DNA of 64,000 bases from Dehalococcoidia bacterium. GTDB taxonomy: Bacteria; Chloroflexota; Dehalococcoidia; SpSt-223. Location: positions 301,148 through 365,147 of the forward strand of contig BPIC01000003.1 in the NCBI GenBank assembly GCA_026003895.1, read 5' to 3'. A program made the translations under genes and the position numbers. The notes beneath the pieces are model-generated. The model saw only the letters and a list, made by a program, of their open reading frames with translations, made no database searches and was not told the DNA's origin. Positions 9,256 to 18,457 of this stretch are shown piece by piece (positions within the stretch are counted from its first letter, which is position 1; each line of letters begins with the position of its first letter).

Positions 9256-9699
9256 CTACTGAACTGGACCGCGCCGAATTGCAACGCTCTCACTAACGCG
9301 TTGCGCTATGGTCTCGATCATCGATGCACGGCTCGATTTTCGTCCAGCGCCTACCAACCCGATGCTCCTAGACAACTTTTCCAGACTATCCGTGTCTAAA
9401 AGCATAAGCTCAGACCTAACGTCAAAGCTCGACAGATTCATAGCCCGATTCACCAACTCCTCATAATAAGTTTCTCCTTCTAGCGGAGGTTTTCTTCGAA
9501 CCGATCGCTGACGGAGTGACCTTGTACCAATCTGGGAATTTCCTCTATTCTCGCTCTCACGGAGCGCGATTTTCAAGATTTCGTCGATTCTTCCCAGTCG
9601 AGCTGAAATAATTCGCATCAAATCACGCATCTCGATCAATTCTTCTCGGATCTTCTCCATCTGATTTTCAACCGAAATCGAAATCTTTTCTTCAGCCAT
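9256..9699 (-). CDS. Small coiled-coil protein partnered with ParA
   Basis: The 147-residue protein begins with a predicted coiled coil (about 1-55, with IREELIEMRDLMRIISARLG heptads), then an Arg/Ser-rich basic stretch (about 58-75, RSLRQRSVRRK), and ends with a helical segment about 108-140 resembling a SAP/Rho-N type helix-extension-helix (DSLEKLSRSIGLVGAGRKSS). Such a layout suits a ParA partner that self-associates and contacts DNA, but no ParB domain is visible. Its ATG overlaps the ParA stop by 8 bp and is preceded by GGAGATC. Confidence 0.7.
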   Translation of the reverse strand: MAEEKISISVENQMEKIREELIEMRDLMRIISARLGRIDEILKIALRESENRGNSQIGTRSLRQRSVRRKPPLEGETYYEELVNRAMNLSSFDVRSELMLLDTDSLEKLSRSIGLVGAGRKSSRASMIETIAQRVSESVAIRRGPVQ

Positions 9700-10606
9700 T
9701 GGCGATCTCCAATAGGGAATTCCAGAGACGAATGAACGGTTGCTCTAATTCTTTGGGGAAACTGCCACTCGGAAGCGATCGTTTAATGGCGGCACGATCT
9801 GGAATGTAGGCATGAGAAAGGAACCAAACATCGATAGATTCCTCTTCTCTTAGCCGTCGGCAAAGACGGTCACCATCCCGCATATACGCGCGCGATTCGC
9901 TTGTTGGCATCGAATCATATGTCTTTGTTTTGTTCATGAATACTACCACTTTGGGGAGCGGATCGGGAGCTATTCGTCGCTTCAGTGCACTCAAGAATAT
10001 TCCTACCCCCCGAGATGCAAACATGTCCGGGTTGACAGGAACCAAAATGATGTCACAATAGAGAAGTACTGAATATGAAAGAACAGAGAAGGATGGCGGG
10101 CAGTCAAAAAGCGCAACTCCGAATTTGGGCATCGAAGGATGATGCGAGAGTTCATCCATCAAATCGGAAATGAATCCTTTATGTCTCTGTCCTATCTCGA
10201 ACTCCGCCCAGTACAATTCCTCAGTCGAAGGTACAAAGTACAATCGCTTTTGAATTCTAAATACTCCATAATTCAGTAGATCGAGAATGCCTTGATTGCT
10301 GCCAATCGAGTATTGCTTTAATGCATGGTACAAGGTATTCTGCTCTTTTATTGCTCGAGCCCGATTGACAATATAGGGATCGATATACTTGAGCCGTCCG
10401 TCTTCCAATATTATGCCATACTCCGACTTGCGCTGGTTTAGGTCGATAGTTTCAGTGAGTGACATCTGAGCATCTAGGTCAAACATTAGAGTATAAGTGT
10501 TACGATACTCTTGGAGAACGACACCTAAGCACCAAGTTACCGTTGTCTTTCCGACTCCTCCCTTAAAGTTTATCGTGGCTATCGACAGTGGTTTATGGGC
10601 CGACAT
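9692..10606 (-). CDS. ParA-family ATPase
   Basis: The 304-residue protein has the deviant Walker A motif KGGVGKTT at residues 15-22, including the signature lysine, then MFDLDAQMSLTE (Walker A-prime) and VALFDCPPSFS (Walker B). These define ParA/Soj/MinD-type ATPases, which dimerise on DNA or membranes to position a cargo. I use ATG 10606, preceded by GAGGACTTG; a TTG one codon upstream is possible. Codons are AT-rich, unlike the neighbours. The only partner is the downstream coiled-coil gene. Plasmid/ICE partition or a positioning system for a protein complex are both possible. Confidence 0.88.
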   Translation of the reverse strand: MSAHKPLSIATINFKGGVGKTTVTWCLGVVLQEYRNTYTLMFDLDAQMSLTETIDLNQRKSEYGIILEDGRLKYIDPYIVNRARAIKEQNTLYHALKQYSIGSNQGILDLLNYGVFRIQKRLYFVPSTEELYWAEFEIGQRHKGFISDLMDELSHHPSMPKFGVALFDCPPSFSVLSYSVLLYCDIILVPVNPDMFASRGVGIFLSALKRRIAPDPLPKVVVFMNKTKTYDSMPTSESRAYMRDGDRLCRRLREEESIDVWFLSHAYIPDRAAIKRSLPSGSFPKELEQPFIRLWNSLLEIANG

Positions 10607-10639
10607 CAAGTCCTCGCGAATGGTGGTGCGAATTGAGCA

Positions 10640-10669
10640 TGATTACTACGGCTTGAAGGTGAATGTCAA
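10640..10669 (-). promoter_or_regulatory. Sigma-70-like promoter of the parA pair
   Basis: On the minus strand a perfect TTGACA (10669-10664) is followed after 18 bp by TAATCA (10645-10640). The predicted start is near 10633, giving a leader of about 27 nt that includes GAGGA before the ATG. This classical -35/-10 pair differs from the GCTAYNNT boxes used by host genes here. Confidence 0.5.
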
Positions 10670-10870
10670 CGGCTGTGTAGCTCGGGCAATCTCGGTTCTC
10701 GAAGGCTCTGTCATGACTTGGTTCGATCCAGCTGCCGCGTTCGGCGACCGCGGCAGGAGTCGGCCGGGTCATCCGCGCTGCCGGGGAGAAAGCGTTCGTC
10801 ACTCGGCAGGCGCCATCTTCAGCGGCGCTTGCTGCGTTGTTGTCGGCTCGCCCACCGTGACCGGCGGTGG

Positions 10871-11515
10871 TCAGCGGATCGGCTCGCTGAAGTGCAGCGC
10901 TCGGCGGGCATATACCGCCGGCGCGTCGTCCATCCCCAGCGCGGCCAGCACATCGTCCGGCCGGCCGGCACGGTTGTTCTCCGCCACCAAGCGCATCGTC
11001 ACTTCCGCCTCACCCTCCTGCCAATCGGTCAGTTCCAGCGACACGATGAGGGGACGGAGGTCGAAGGTACGAGTCTTGTCACCGCGGGTGCGCTCAAGGA
11101 TCAGCGAATCGCGCGCCAAGAGATCGGCGATCGCCGCTTCCAGATCAGCGCGCGAGCGATCGGTTTCGAACCGCGCGGTATAGTCGGCGGCCGTGATCGT
11201 CCGCGTCAGCGCCTTGCCACCCGCTGGCCACGCGTCCAGCGCCTCCACACCCGGGGGCAGTTGCGGACGAAGCGCAGCCAACAATGCCTCGGGCGCGAGA
11301 TCCTCGCTGAAGCCAAGATCGACCAGTTCCTGCTCGCCGACGACACCAACCGCGAGCGGCAGCGCAAAGGAAATCGCGGGGCTCGGCGAGAACCCGCCCG
11401 AGTAGGCAAGCGGCAGCCCCGCACGGCGGCAGGCGCGGACAAAGAGCCGCATCAGGTCGAGGTGAGAGAGGTATTTCACGGCCTCGCCGCGCCGAAACAG
11501 CAGCCGCAGTCGCAC
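10871..11515 (-). CDS. DUF2344 (TIGR03936) radical-SAM-linked protein
   Basis: The protein (214 residues from GTG 11515) begins with RLRLLFRRGEAVKYLSHLD, followed by FVRACRRAGLPLAYSGGFSP, the hallmark of the DUF2344 family that is fused or adjacent to TIGR03960 radical SAM proteins. Function is unknown; an RNA or ribosome modification role has been suggested for the pair in general. The frame is open up to 11647 and no ribosome site is obvious, so the start is uncertain; a start overlapping the upstream stop at 11563 is possible. It follows the radical SAM gene on the same strand. Confidence 0.82.
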   Translation of the reverse strand: MRLRLLFRRGEAVKYLSHLDLMRLFVRACRRAGLPLAYSGGFSPSPAISFALPLAVGVVGEQELVDLGFSEDLAPEALLAALRPQLPPGVEALDAWPAGGKALTRTITAADYTARFETDRSRADLEAAIADLLARDSLILERTRGDKTRTFDLRPLIVSLELTDWQEGEAEVTMRLVAENNRAGRPDDVLAALGMDDAPAVYARRALHFSEPIR

Positions 11516-11562
11516 CTTCGGTGGCTCACCGGCCGGCCCTTGCCGGCGAGCGCGTCCCGTCG

Positions 11563-13458
11563 TCAGCCGCGCCCCCGCCCAGCCGCCAGCGCCGCCTTGC
11601 GCACCGCCACCCGCTCCTCGACCGTCGCGTTGAACAGCGTCGTGCACGGCTCAAACGTCTTGTGCAGCCCACACGCCGAGCAGACGTCGTAGTGGCAATC
11701 GGGCGTTGTCTCCTCGCGGACGCTCCGCCGGTAATCCCAGCGCAAGAACGCCTCGGCGACGCCGGAGTCGATATGGCTCCACGGCAGAGTCTCGTCGAGT
11801 GGCCGCCGGCGATAGGCATACCACGACAGATCAAGCCCGCACTCCGCCGCCGCCTCGTCCCAGAGCGCCGGCTTGAACTGTTCGCCCCACGCATCGAAGC
11901 GTGCGCCCTTGCGAAAGGCACGTTCGATGACCTCGCCAAGCCGCCGGTCGCCACGCGAGAGCGCCGCCTCCAGCCGGCTGTCGCCGGCGTCGTGCCACGA
12001 GAGTTTGACCCCCGGCACGCGCAGCCCGTCCTGCAGGATCTTGATCTTGCGGGCGATCTCGTCCGGCTCGGCTTGCGCGGCCCATTGAAACGGCGTGTGC
12101 GGTTTCGGGACAAACGTCGAGATCGTCACTCGCACTTCGGCACGGTGGCCACGATAGTGCTTGCCAAGCGCATGCACCTTGCGGATCAGGGTGACGATCC
12201 CTTCCACGTCCTCGTCGGTCTCGGTCGGCAGCCCTACCATGAAATAGAGCTTGACGCCATTCCAGCCGCGCTGAAAGGCCGTCTCCACCGATCGCAACAA
12301 GTCCTCTTCGGTCAGCGGCTTGTTGATCACGTCCCGCAGCCGCTGCGTCCCCGCCTCGGGCGCGAAGGTCAGCCCAGACTTCTTCCCCTTCGACACGGCC
12401 TCTGCAAGCTTCACCGAGAAGCTGTCCACCCGTAGACTGCTCAGAGAGATTTGGATGTGCTGATCGGCATAGCGCTCCGCCAGCCGGGTCGCCACCTCGT
12501 CGATCGTGCTATGGTCGCTCGTCGAGAGCGAGAGCAGCGTCACCTCGTCATAGCCGGTGTTCCGCAGCATCGCATCGATGGTTTCAAGGATTTCGTCGGT
12601 CGAGCGCTCGCGCACCGGGCGCGTCGCCATCCCCGGCTGGCAGAAGCGGCAGCCGCGCGTGCAGCCGCGCATCACCTCGACCGCCACGCGGTCGTGGACG
12701 GTCTCAAGGAACGGGACGATCGGCTTCACCGGCAGCGGCGGGAGCGCACGCACCACGGTGCGGCGCACCTTCGGCGGCGCGGCCGGCTCATTCGGTGTGA
12801 TTGCCGCCACCGTCCCATCCGGGTGATAGGTCACATCGTAGAAGCGCGGAACGTAGACCCCGCGCATTCTCGCCGCTTGCCGGAGAAACTCGACTTTCTC
12901 GTGGCCGCCGGCGGCACGCCACCCCTCGTAGCGCTCGAGCAGCTCGGGCAGCGCCTCTTCGGCATCGCCGATCAAGAAGAGATCGACGAAGGGCGACATC
13001 GGCTCGGGATTGACGGTGGAAGGGCCACCCGCCATCACCAGCGGCGCGTCGTCGCCGCGCTCCACGGCGCGCAAGGGCAGTCCGGCCAGGTCCAAGATCG
13101 TCAGCGCGTTGGTGAAACATTGCTCGTAGGCGAACGAGAAGCAGATTAGGTCGAAATCAGCGAGCGGCCGGCGCGATTCGAGGGCATAGAGCGGGAGCCC
13201 AACCCGGCGCAGTTCGGCTTCCATGTCCGGCCACGGCGCATACACGCGCTCGGCGAGCCATCCCTCGCGGGCGTTCACGAGGTGATAAATAATGCCGAGG
13301 CCGAGATTGCTCATCCCAACCTCGTAGACATCCGGAAAGGCGAGCGCAACCTTGACAGCGACGCGTTCCCAGTCCTTGACGATGCTGTTGAATTCGCCGC
13401 CGGTGTAGCGTGCTGGCTTCTGGACGCGCGGCAAAATCCGATCAAGTGGCTGAAGCAT
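11563..13458 (-). CDS. B12-binding-type radical SAM protein (TIGR03960 family)
   Basis: The 631-residue protein has an N-terminal B12-binding-like Rossmann region (about 25-190: LAFPDVYEVGMSNLGLGIIY, AGGPSTVNPEP and DLFLIGDAEEALPELL) and a central radical SAM core with the 4Fe-4S cysteines in RGCTRGCRFCQPG. TLLSLSTSDHSTI and LTFAPEAGTQRLRDVINK follow, as in the family, and C-terminal Cys pairs (DVCSACGLHKTFEPC) may bind metal. The reaction is unknown. The ATG at 13458 starts the conserved MLQPLDRILPRVQKPARY. It is transcribed away from the MetE-like gene, with 86 bp between. Confidence 0.88.
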   Translation of the reverse strand: MLQPLDRILPRVQKPARYTGGEFNSIVKDWERVAVKVALAFPDVYEVGMSNLGLGIIYHLVNAREGWLAERVYAPWPDMEAELRRVGLPLYALESRRPLADFDLICFSFAYEQCFTNALTILDLAGLPLRAVERGDDAPLVMAGGPSTVNPEPMSPFVDLFLIGDAEEALPELLERYEGWRAAGGHEKVEFLRQAARMRGVYVPRFYDVTYHPDGTVAAITPNEPAAPPKVRRTVVRALPPLPVKPIVPFLETVHDRVAVEVMRGCTRGCRFCQPGMATRPVRERSTDEILETIDAMLRNTGYDEVTLLSLSTSDHSTIDEVATRLAERYADQHIQISLSSLRVDSFSVKLAEAVSKGKKSGLTFAPEAGTQRLRDVINKPLTEEDLLRSVETAFQRGWNGVKLYFMVGLPTETDEDVEGIVTLIRKVHALGKHYRGHRAEVRVTISTFVPKPHTPFQWAAQAEPDEIARKIKILQDGLRVPGVKLSWHDAGDSRLEAALSRGDRRLGEVIERAFRKGARFDAWGEQFKPALWDEAAAECGLDLSWYAYRRRPLDETLPWSHIDSGVAEAFLRWDYRRSVREETTPDCHYDVCSACGLHKTFEPCTTLFNATVEERVAVRKAALAAGRGRG

Positions 13459-13544
13459 AGCGGGGGTCCTATCTACCGGGGCGTGGCAGCCCCGTCTCCG
13501 ATTATATTGGCGACCGAAATCGCCCGCCAAACAAGGGGCCGCCG

Positions 13545-14621
13545 ATGCCATTGCCACTCCTCGCCACCCAACTCGTCGGAAGCTACACGAAGCCGCGCTG
13601 GCTCTACCGCCGCGAGGCGCTCCTCGCGCGCCAGCTCGACGCAATCTGGGCGCCCGCTCCTGAGGTGCTGGCCGAAGCGAAGCAGGATGCCATCCGGCTC
13701 GCCATCCTCGACCAAGAGCGGGCTGGACTCGACATCATCACCGACGGCGAACAGGGACGCGAAAGCTTCGCGACCTACTTCTACCGGCTGGGCGGCATCG
13801 ACCATGAGACGCTCGGCCCCCAGCAGCGCGAAGGGATCGACCTCTCATTCGTTTCGGTCAGCCGCGAATCGCAGATTCACCAGCCGACAACCCTCGTCCC
13901 CCGCATCGTTGGGCCGCTCACGTGGCGCGAGCCGATGGCGCTCGAGGACCTCCGCTTCCTGAAGCAGCACACGGCCAAACCGGTGAAGATGACCGTGATC
14001 GGGCCGATCACCGCTTCGACCCGCCTCTCGGACGCCTATTACGGCGACACGCGCGCGGCGGCGCTCGGCATGGCCGAGGCGTTGAACCACGAGTTGCGCG
14101 TCCTCGACGAGGAAGGGGTCGACCTGCTGCAGATCGACGAGCCGGACGTCCATTTCCTGAGCAGCGTGACAAACCCCTTCGTCGCGGAGGTGATCGACCG
14201 AGTCATCGAGGGCGTCCGCGCCAAGACGGTTATTCACATTTGCTACGGCTACTCAATTGCGATGAAGAACAAGCGCGTCGACGAACGATTCGGCACGATG
14301 CTGGACGCTGTCGCCAAATCGCGGATCGACTTCATCAACATCGAGTATGAAGAGCCCGGCCACCAAGCCGATCTGCTGACCCACGTCGGCGATCGCGGCC
14401 TCGTGCTGGGTGTGTTGAACTTAGGCACCGAACAGGTCGAGTCGCCAGAGCATATCGCGGCACGGGTGCGTGAGGCGCTCGCGGTGGTCCCGGCCGATCG
14501 GCTGCTCCTCTCACCCGACTGTGGGATGTGGTTCCTACCGCGGCATGTCGCCTACGCCAAGATCCGGGCGATGGCGCTCGCCGCCGCGATCGTCCGTGCC
14601 GAACTCCAGCCCCTGCGCTGA
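13545..14621 (+). CDS. Cobalamin-independent methionine synthase (MetE) C-terminal-type methyltransferase
   Basis: The 358-residue single-domain protein corresponds to the catalytic half of MetE, as in archaeal-type enzymes. Zinc ligands are visible as HICYGY, NIEYEEPG and SPDCGMWFLPR. LLQIDEPDVHF carries the conserved acidic residues near the substrate and VGSYTKPRWL is the N-terminal motif. It probably transfers a methyl group to homocysteine or a related thiol; lack of the N-terminal half leaves the methyl donor open. AAGGGG precedes the ATG and TATATT at 13503-13508 may be its -10 box. Confidence 0.85.
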   Translation: MPLPLLATQLVGSYTKPRWLYRREALLARQLDAIWAPAPEVLAEAKQDAIRLAILDQERAGLDIITDGEQGRESFATYFYRLGGIDHETLGPQQREGIDLSFVSVSRESQIHQPTTLVPRIVGPLTWREPMALEDLRFLKQHTAKPVKMTVIGPITASTRLSDAYYGDTRAAALGMAEALNHELRVLDEEGVDLLQIDEPDVHFLSSVTNPFVAEVIDRVIEGVRAKTVIHICYGYSIAMKNKRVDERFGTMLDAVAKSRIDFINIEYEEPGHQADLLTHVGDRGLVLGVLNLGTEQVESPEHIAARVREALAVVPADRLLLSPDCGMWFLPRHVAYAKIRAMALAAAIVRAELQPLR

Positions 14622-14960
14622 CCGCCCGGCGAAGCGTGGGGCCCAAGCGGCGCCAGCGACGGCAAATCGACCCAACGCACCCCCAAGGCGCGCCAAGGAA
14701 TGCACGCGGGGAAGGTCGGGGCTGCCCTGATTGGCCCGGGCGGCGCGGCCGCCAAGCTACATGCACGGAGGCAGAGGCAAAGGTCACCAACAGTCGGCTA
14801 GGCACCTTCCGTTGGTAAGGACCCTCACCCCGGGCGCCCCTCCGCAGCGTGATCGCCGGGACCGGGCGCACCGGAGGCGCACCTAACGCAGGCTTCGCAC
14901 GGACGCCACCCCCCGGCGACGGACACGCCGGCCGCGCCTTGCGCCGCGCAGGCCGGAGAC
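14622..14960. other. 339 bp convergent gap
   Basis: Lies between two genes that end toward each other. No credible frame. It contains a small GC hairpin (GGCGGC-GCG-GCCGCC, 14739-14753) without a T tract, which might aid termination. Nothing else seen. Confidence 0.4.
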
Positions 14961-15848
14961 TTACAGCGCCAGCCCGAGGCCGAAGAGGGCGCTGTGCAGG
15001 GCAAGCAGTTGCGACGCCCGCACCAGTGCGGGGTTGAGCGCCGCGGCGTCCTCGCGCCGAAAAACAGTGCTGGCGAGGCGACCAGCGAGCGGCATGGTGA
15101 GCAGCGAGAGCGCCGCCCACGGACGGCCGGCGGCGATAAACACGAGCGGAACACCGTAGGCGAGCGCCAGAAGCAGGCCCAGCTCGACCCGCGCACCGGC
15201 GCGGCCGACGAGGACAGCGAGCGTCCGTTTGCCGACGCGCCGGTCGCTATCGATGTCGCGGATGTTGTTCACGATGAGGATAACCGTCACCAGTGCAGCA
15301 ACTGGCAGACTAGCGAGCACCGCCCAGGGCGACCAGACCAGCGACTGGACGTAGTACATGCCGGTCACGCCGATGACTCCGAAGAAGAGGAAGGCCGCCA
15401 GATCTCCCAAGCCGTGATAAGCGAGCGGGAATGGGCCGGCGGTGTAGGCATAGCCCGCAAGAAGCGAGGCGAGCCCGATGACAACGATCGGCCAGCCACC
15501 GCGCAGCACGAGGACAAGGCCGAAGAGCATCGCCAGACCGAAGAACACCCCGATTCCCGCTTGAGCGGCCCGCGGCGAGAGCAACCCGGCGGTCACCACG
15601 CGCGTCGGGCCGACGCGCTGGACATCGGCGCCTCGCCGGAAGTCATGAAGATCGTTGGCGAGATTGGTCCCAATCTGGATGCAGAGCGCAGAGAACAGCG
15701 CGGCGACGGCCGATAGCGCGTCTAACACGCCATCGCCGATGGCAAGGCCCGTCCCGACGAGGATCGGCGCGACCGCCGCCGAGAGCGTCCGCCAGCGGAT
15801 CGCCAGTACCCAAACCTGAAGCGCGGAAGGCCGCGGGGAGCGTGTCAT
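14961..15848 (-). CDS. menA: 1,4-dihydroxy-2-naphthoate polyprenyltransferase
   Basis: The 295-residue membrane protein has about eight hydrophobic helices and both prenyl-diphosphate-binding Asp motifs of the UbiA superfamily: NLANDLHDFRRGAD after the second helix and NNIRDIDSDRRVGKRTLAV later. The second motif with GKRT is typical of MenA rather than UbiA or COX10. It attaches the polyprenyl tail in menaquinone synthesis. ATG 15848 is preferred because the TACAGT box (15868-15863) lies inside the reading frame of the alternative ATG 15872. It is divergent from the ABC transporter genes. Confidence 0.87.
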   Translation of the reverse strand: MTRSPRPSALQVWVLAIRWRTLSAAVAPILVGTGLAIGDGVLDALSAVAALFSALCIQIGTNLANDLHDFRRGADVQRVGPTRVVTAGLLSPRAAQAGIGVFFGLAMLFGLVLVLRGGWPIVVIGLASLLAGYAYTAGPFPLAYHGLGDLAAFLFFGVIGVTGMYYVQSLVWSPWAVLASLPVAALVTVILIVNNIRDIDSDRRVGKRTLAVLVGRAGARVELGLLLALAYGVPLVFIAAGRPWAALSLLTMPLAGRLASTVFRREDAAALNPALVRASQLLALHSALFGLGLAL

Positions 15849-15862
15849 CGTTTCGGGCCGAG

Positions 15863-15871
15863 ACTGTAGCA
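15863..15871 (-). promoter_or_regulatory. Extended -10 box of menA (TGCTACAGT)
   Basis: TACAGT preceded by TGC, 14 nt before the ATG at 15848, which would leave a leader of about 7 nt. No clear -35. Confidence 0.4.
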
Positions 15872-15897
15872 TGACCCGGCATCCGTTCGCGCGGATG

Positions 15898-15906
15898 CGC
15901 TACTGT
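15898..15906 (+). promoter_or_regulatory. -10 box of the ABC exporter operon (CGCTACTGT)
   Basis: TACTGT (15901-15906) ends 8 nt before the ATG at 15915. The alternative GTG at 15909 would lie before the predicted transcription start. A leaderless or nearly leaderless mRNA is inferred. Confidence 0.45.
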
Positions 15907-15914
15907 TCGTGGGG

Positions 15915-16673
15915 ATGACTCCAGCTATCGAAGCCCGCGCCCTCAGCAAGCGGTTCGGCGCCCACGAAGCGGTCAAGCAGGTCAGCTTTCACGTCCAGCC
16001 GGGCGAGATTGTCGGCTTCCTCGGGCCGAACGGCGCCGGCAAGAGCACCACCATTCGGATGCTGACCGGCCTGCTTCAGCCAACCAGCGGCGAAGCGCTC
16101 ATCCTCGGCTACGACGTCCAACGCCAACCGAAGGAGGCAAAAGCACGCTTCGGCTACGTGCCGGATACGCCGAACCTCTACGGCAAGCTCAATGGCTTCG
16201 AGTTCCTCCGCTTCATGGGCCGGCTCTACCGCCTTCCTCCCGACCAGGCCGAGCGCCGCGCGACCGAGCTATTGCGCCTTTTCGACCTAACGGACGCCGC
16301 CGCCGACCTGATCGAAGGCTACAGCCACGGCATGCAGCAAAAGACCGCGCTCGCCGGCGCACTCATCCACGACCCTCCGGTGCTCTTCCTCGACGAGCCA
16401 ACCGTCGGGCTCGACCCGCGATCGGCACGCTTGATCAAAGACCTCCTCGCTCACCTGCGCGATCGGGGAACCGCTGTGTTCTTTTCGACCCACATCCTCG
16501 AGATCGCCGAGCGAATGTGCGACCGAGTGATCATCATCAACGACGGGGCGATCGTCGCAGCGGGGACGCTCGCCGAACTCCGCGCCCGGCAAGGCGGCGA
16601 AAGCCTCGAGGACATCTTCCTCTCGCTTACCGGCGGCGCGGACTATGCGGAGATCGCGAGCGTGCTCGCATGA
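15915..16673 (+). CDS. ABC transporter ATP-binding protein (exporter pair 1)
   Basis: The 252-residue protein has Walker A (GPNGAGKST), the Q-loop region, Walker B (PVLFLDEPTVGLD) and the switch His (STHILEIAE). The usual LSGGQ signature reads YSHGMQQK, a change shared with the second ABC pair at 49701. It resembles CcmA-type ATPases of ABC-2 exporters. ATG 15915 is taken from the promoter position. Its stop overlaps the permease ATG by 4 bp. Confidence 0.9.
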   Translation: MTPAIEARALSKRFGAHEAVKQVSFHVQPGEIVGFLGPNGAGKSTTIRMLTGLLQPTSGEALILGYDVQRQPKEAKARFGYVPDTPNLYGKLNGFEFLRFMGRLYRLPPDQAERRATELLRLFDLTDAAADLIEGYSHGMQQKTALAGALIHDPPVLFLDEPTVGLDPRSARLIKDLLAHLRDRGTAVFFSTHILEIAERMCDRVIIINDGAIVAAGTLAELRARQGGESLEDIFLSLTGGADYAEIASVLA

Positions 16674-18367
16674 TCGCCGACCTCTGGCTGCTCCTCACGC
16701 TACGCTGGCAGATTGCCTGGAACCGCTTTGTGCGGCGCCGCGCGATTGCGAAGATCGGCCTCGTCTCCGCTGGGGTGGGGATCGCGCTTGGCGGTGGGGC
16801 AACGTTCGGCTCTCTCGCCTTTGGCGTTGGCGCGGTGCTCCGGCGCGCTCCCGACCCAGTGCTGGAAGCGCTCGTGCCAGGACTCATCCTGACGAGCGTC
16901 ACCGGGCTGCTCCTGCTCACGAGCATCGGTTCGCAGCTCGGCCCGCTCTGCTTCACCGACGACCTCGACCTGTTGATGGCGGCGCCCGTCGACCGGCGGG
17001 CAGTCTTCATCAGCAAGGTGATCGACGGTATGGCGACCACCACCTTCTTGGTCGTGACACTGGCGGGATCGGCGCTCACTGCCTACGGCGTGGCGCTCGG
17101 CTACGGCCCGCTCTATTACCTGTTGGCGCTGATCGCAGTGGTCGGAACACCCCTCTTGCCGGCTGGACTAGGCGCCGTCGCTGTCATGATCGTGGCGCGT
17201 TACGCGCCGATCCGGCGGGTGCGCGAAGTGCTCGGCCTGACCGCCGGCCTGATCGGCATCTTCTGCAGCCTCCTCGCGCAGACGAGCCGGATCTGGACAC
17301 AACAGTTCGGGCGCGAAACGAGCGAGCCGTCGCTGCTCATGATGCGGCTGCGCGACGTGGCGGCGCTGCCGATTCCCTCCTTCGTCGCTGGGCGGGGACT
17401 GGCACGCGCTGGGGCAGGCGACGCCGCAGGCGCGGTCGTCGAATTGGCAGGGTTCTGGCTGCTCACCTTCGGGCTGTTCGCAGGGTCGGTTCTGCTGGCA
17501 AGCCGGCTGTACGAAGCCGGCTGGGTGCGGATGAAGTCGGGTGGCGCGGCGAGGCGAGGCCGCGAACGGGCCGCCCGCGAAGCCGGTCGGAGCAGCTTGC
17601 TCGGCCGAGCGCCAGTGGCGCTCGCAATCGCGCTCAAGGATTGGCGGCTCGTCACACGCGATCTACGGAACTTCGCCTCCTTCCTCTGGCCGGTGGTGCT
17701 GCTGCCTGTCATCTTCTTCAACCTGATCGGCGGCGGGCGACGCGGCACGCTCCCCCTCGACACCCTCACCCGCTTCACGGCCGGCACGATCGACCCGGCG
17801 CCGGTGCTGGTCGCGGGCAGCATCCTCGCAGTGGCCACCCTGTTCGTTAGCCGGCTCGCCTCGACCAGCATCAGCATCGAGGGGCGAAGCTGGTGGCTCA
17901 TGAAGTCTGCGCCCCTCTCCGCCGCCGAGCTGCTGACCGGCAAGCTCGTGGCGGCGCTTGCGCCGTTCGTGGCGATCAGCACGCTCGCTTTTCTGATCGC
18001 GGCGATCGTCCAAGGCTATAGTCTGCTCGGCGCACTCTACGGCTGGTACGGAATCCAAGTGCTCGGAGCAGGCTCGCTGGCGATCTCCGTCGGGCTGTCG
18101 GTTCCGTGGTCACGGCTCGACTGGGATACCCCGCGTCAGATGTCCTCGGGATGGGGTTCGCTGGTGGCGTTGATCCTCCAGATCCTGCTCTTCGCGCTCG
18201 CCGGGCTGCTCTTGCTCGCCCCGCTCGTCGCCGAGGTGTTCGTACCCTCGTTCGTCGCCGGCGCCTTTCTCGTGGGGAGCGCCGGCGCGGCAGGTGTCAC
18301 CGCCGCGATCGCCGTGCCCGTCTTTCGCTTTGGAGTTCGCTGGCTGCCGAAGGTCGGCGAAGCGTAA
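16670..18367 (+). CDS. Multispanning membrane permease of ABC exporter pair 1
   Basis: The 565-residue protein has some 12 hydrophobic helices in two halves, separated by a basic cytoplasmic stretch (about 290-320, RRGRERAAREAGRSSLLGR). Conserved features of ABC-2-like permeases are DDLDLLMAAPVDRRAVFISK, which meets the ATPase, and the later SISIEGRSWWLMKSAPLSAAELL. The substrate is unknown. The start ATG overlaps the ATPase stop (ATGA). The same two-gene arrangement and the same A-P/lysine coupling motif appear at 48112-50426. Confidence 0.85.
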   Translation: MIADLWLLLTLRWQIAWNRFVRRRAIAKIGLVSAGVGIALGGGATFGSLAFGVGAVLRRAPDPVLEALVPGLILTSVTGLLLLTSIGSQLGPLCFTDDLDLLMAAPVDRRAVFISKVIDGMATTTFLVVTLAGSALTAYGVALGYGPLYYLLALIAVVGTPLLPAGLGAVAVMIVARYAPIRRVREVLGLTAGLIGIFCSLLAQTSRIWTQQFGRETSEPSLLMMRLRDVAALPIPSFVAGRGLARAGAGDAAGAVVELAGFWLLTFGLFAGSVLLASRLYEAGWVRMKSGGAARRGRERAAREAGRSSLLGRAPVALAIALKDWRLVTRDLRNFASFLWPVVLLPVIFFNLIGGGRRGTLPLDTLTRFTAGTIDPAPVLVAGSILAVATLFVSRLASTSISIEGRSWWLMKSAPLSAAELLTGKLVAALAPFVAISTLAFLIAAIVQGYSLLGALYGWYGIQVLGAGSLAISVGLSVPWSRLDWDTPRQMSSGWGSLVALILQILLFALAGLLLLAPLVAEVFVPSFVAGAFLVGSAGAAGVTAAIAVPVFRFGVRWLPKVGEA

Positions 18368-18457
18368 CCGCGGAAGGTCGCAGTTGCGGGCGGAATTCAC
18401 GAGGTGCGAGAATCGCCGCGACGAACCGGGCGGACGCCTGACATCTGGGAGGTCGTG

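Larger units (their letters stand above)
8940..10670. other. AT-rich island carrying parA and a coiled-coil gene
   Basis: About 1.7 kb stands out from the GC-rich surroundings by composition and codon use (many AAA, ATA, TTT and AAT codons, rare elsewhere here). It contains only two minus-strand genes and their promoter. No integrase, transposase, direct-repeat end or tRNA was seen at either edge, so the mode of arrival is unknown. Horizontal acquisition is inferred from composition. Confidence 0.65.

Noticed and set aside
14335..15120. 261-codon minus-strand frame between the MetE-like and menA genes
   Set aside because: It overlaps the ends of both recognised genes and is Arg/Pro-rich without motifs.
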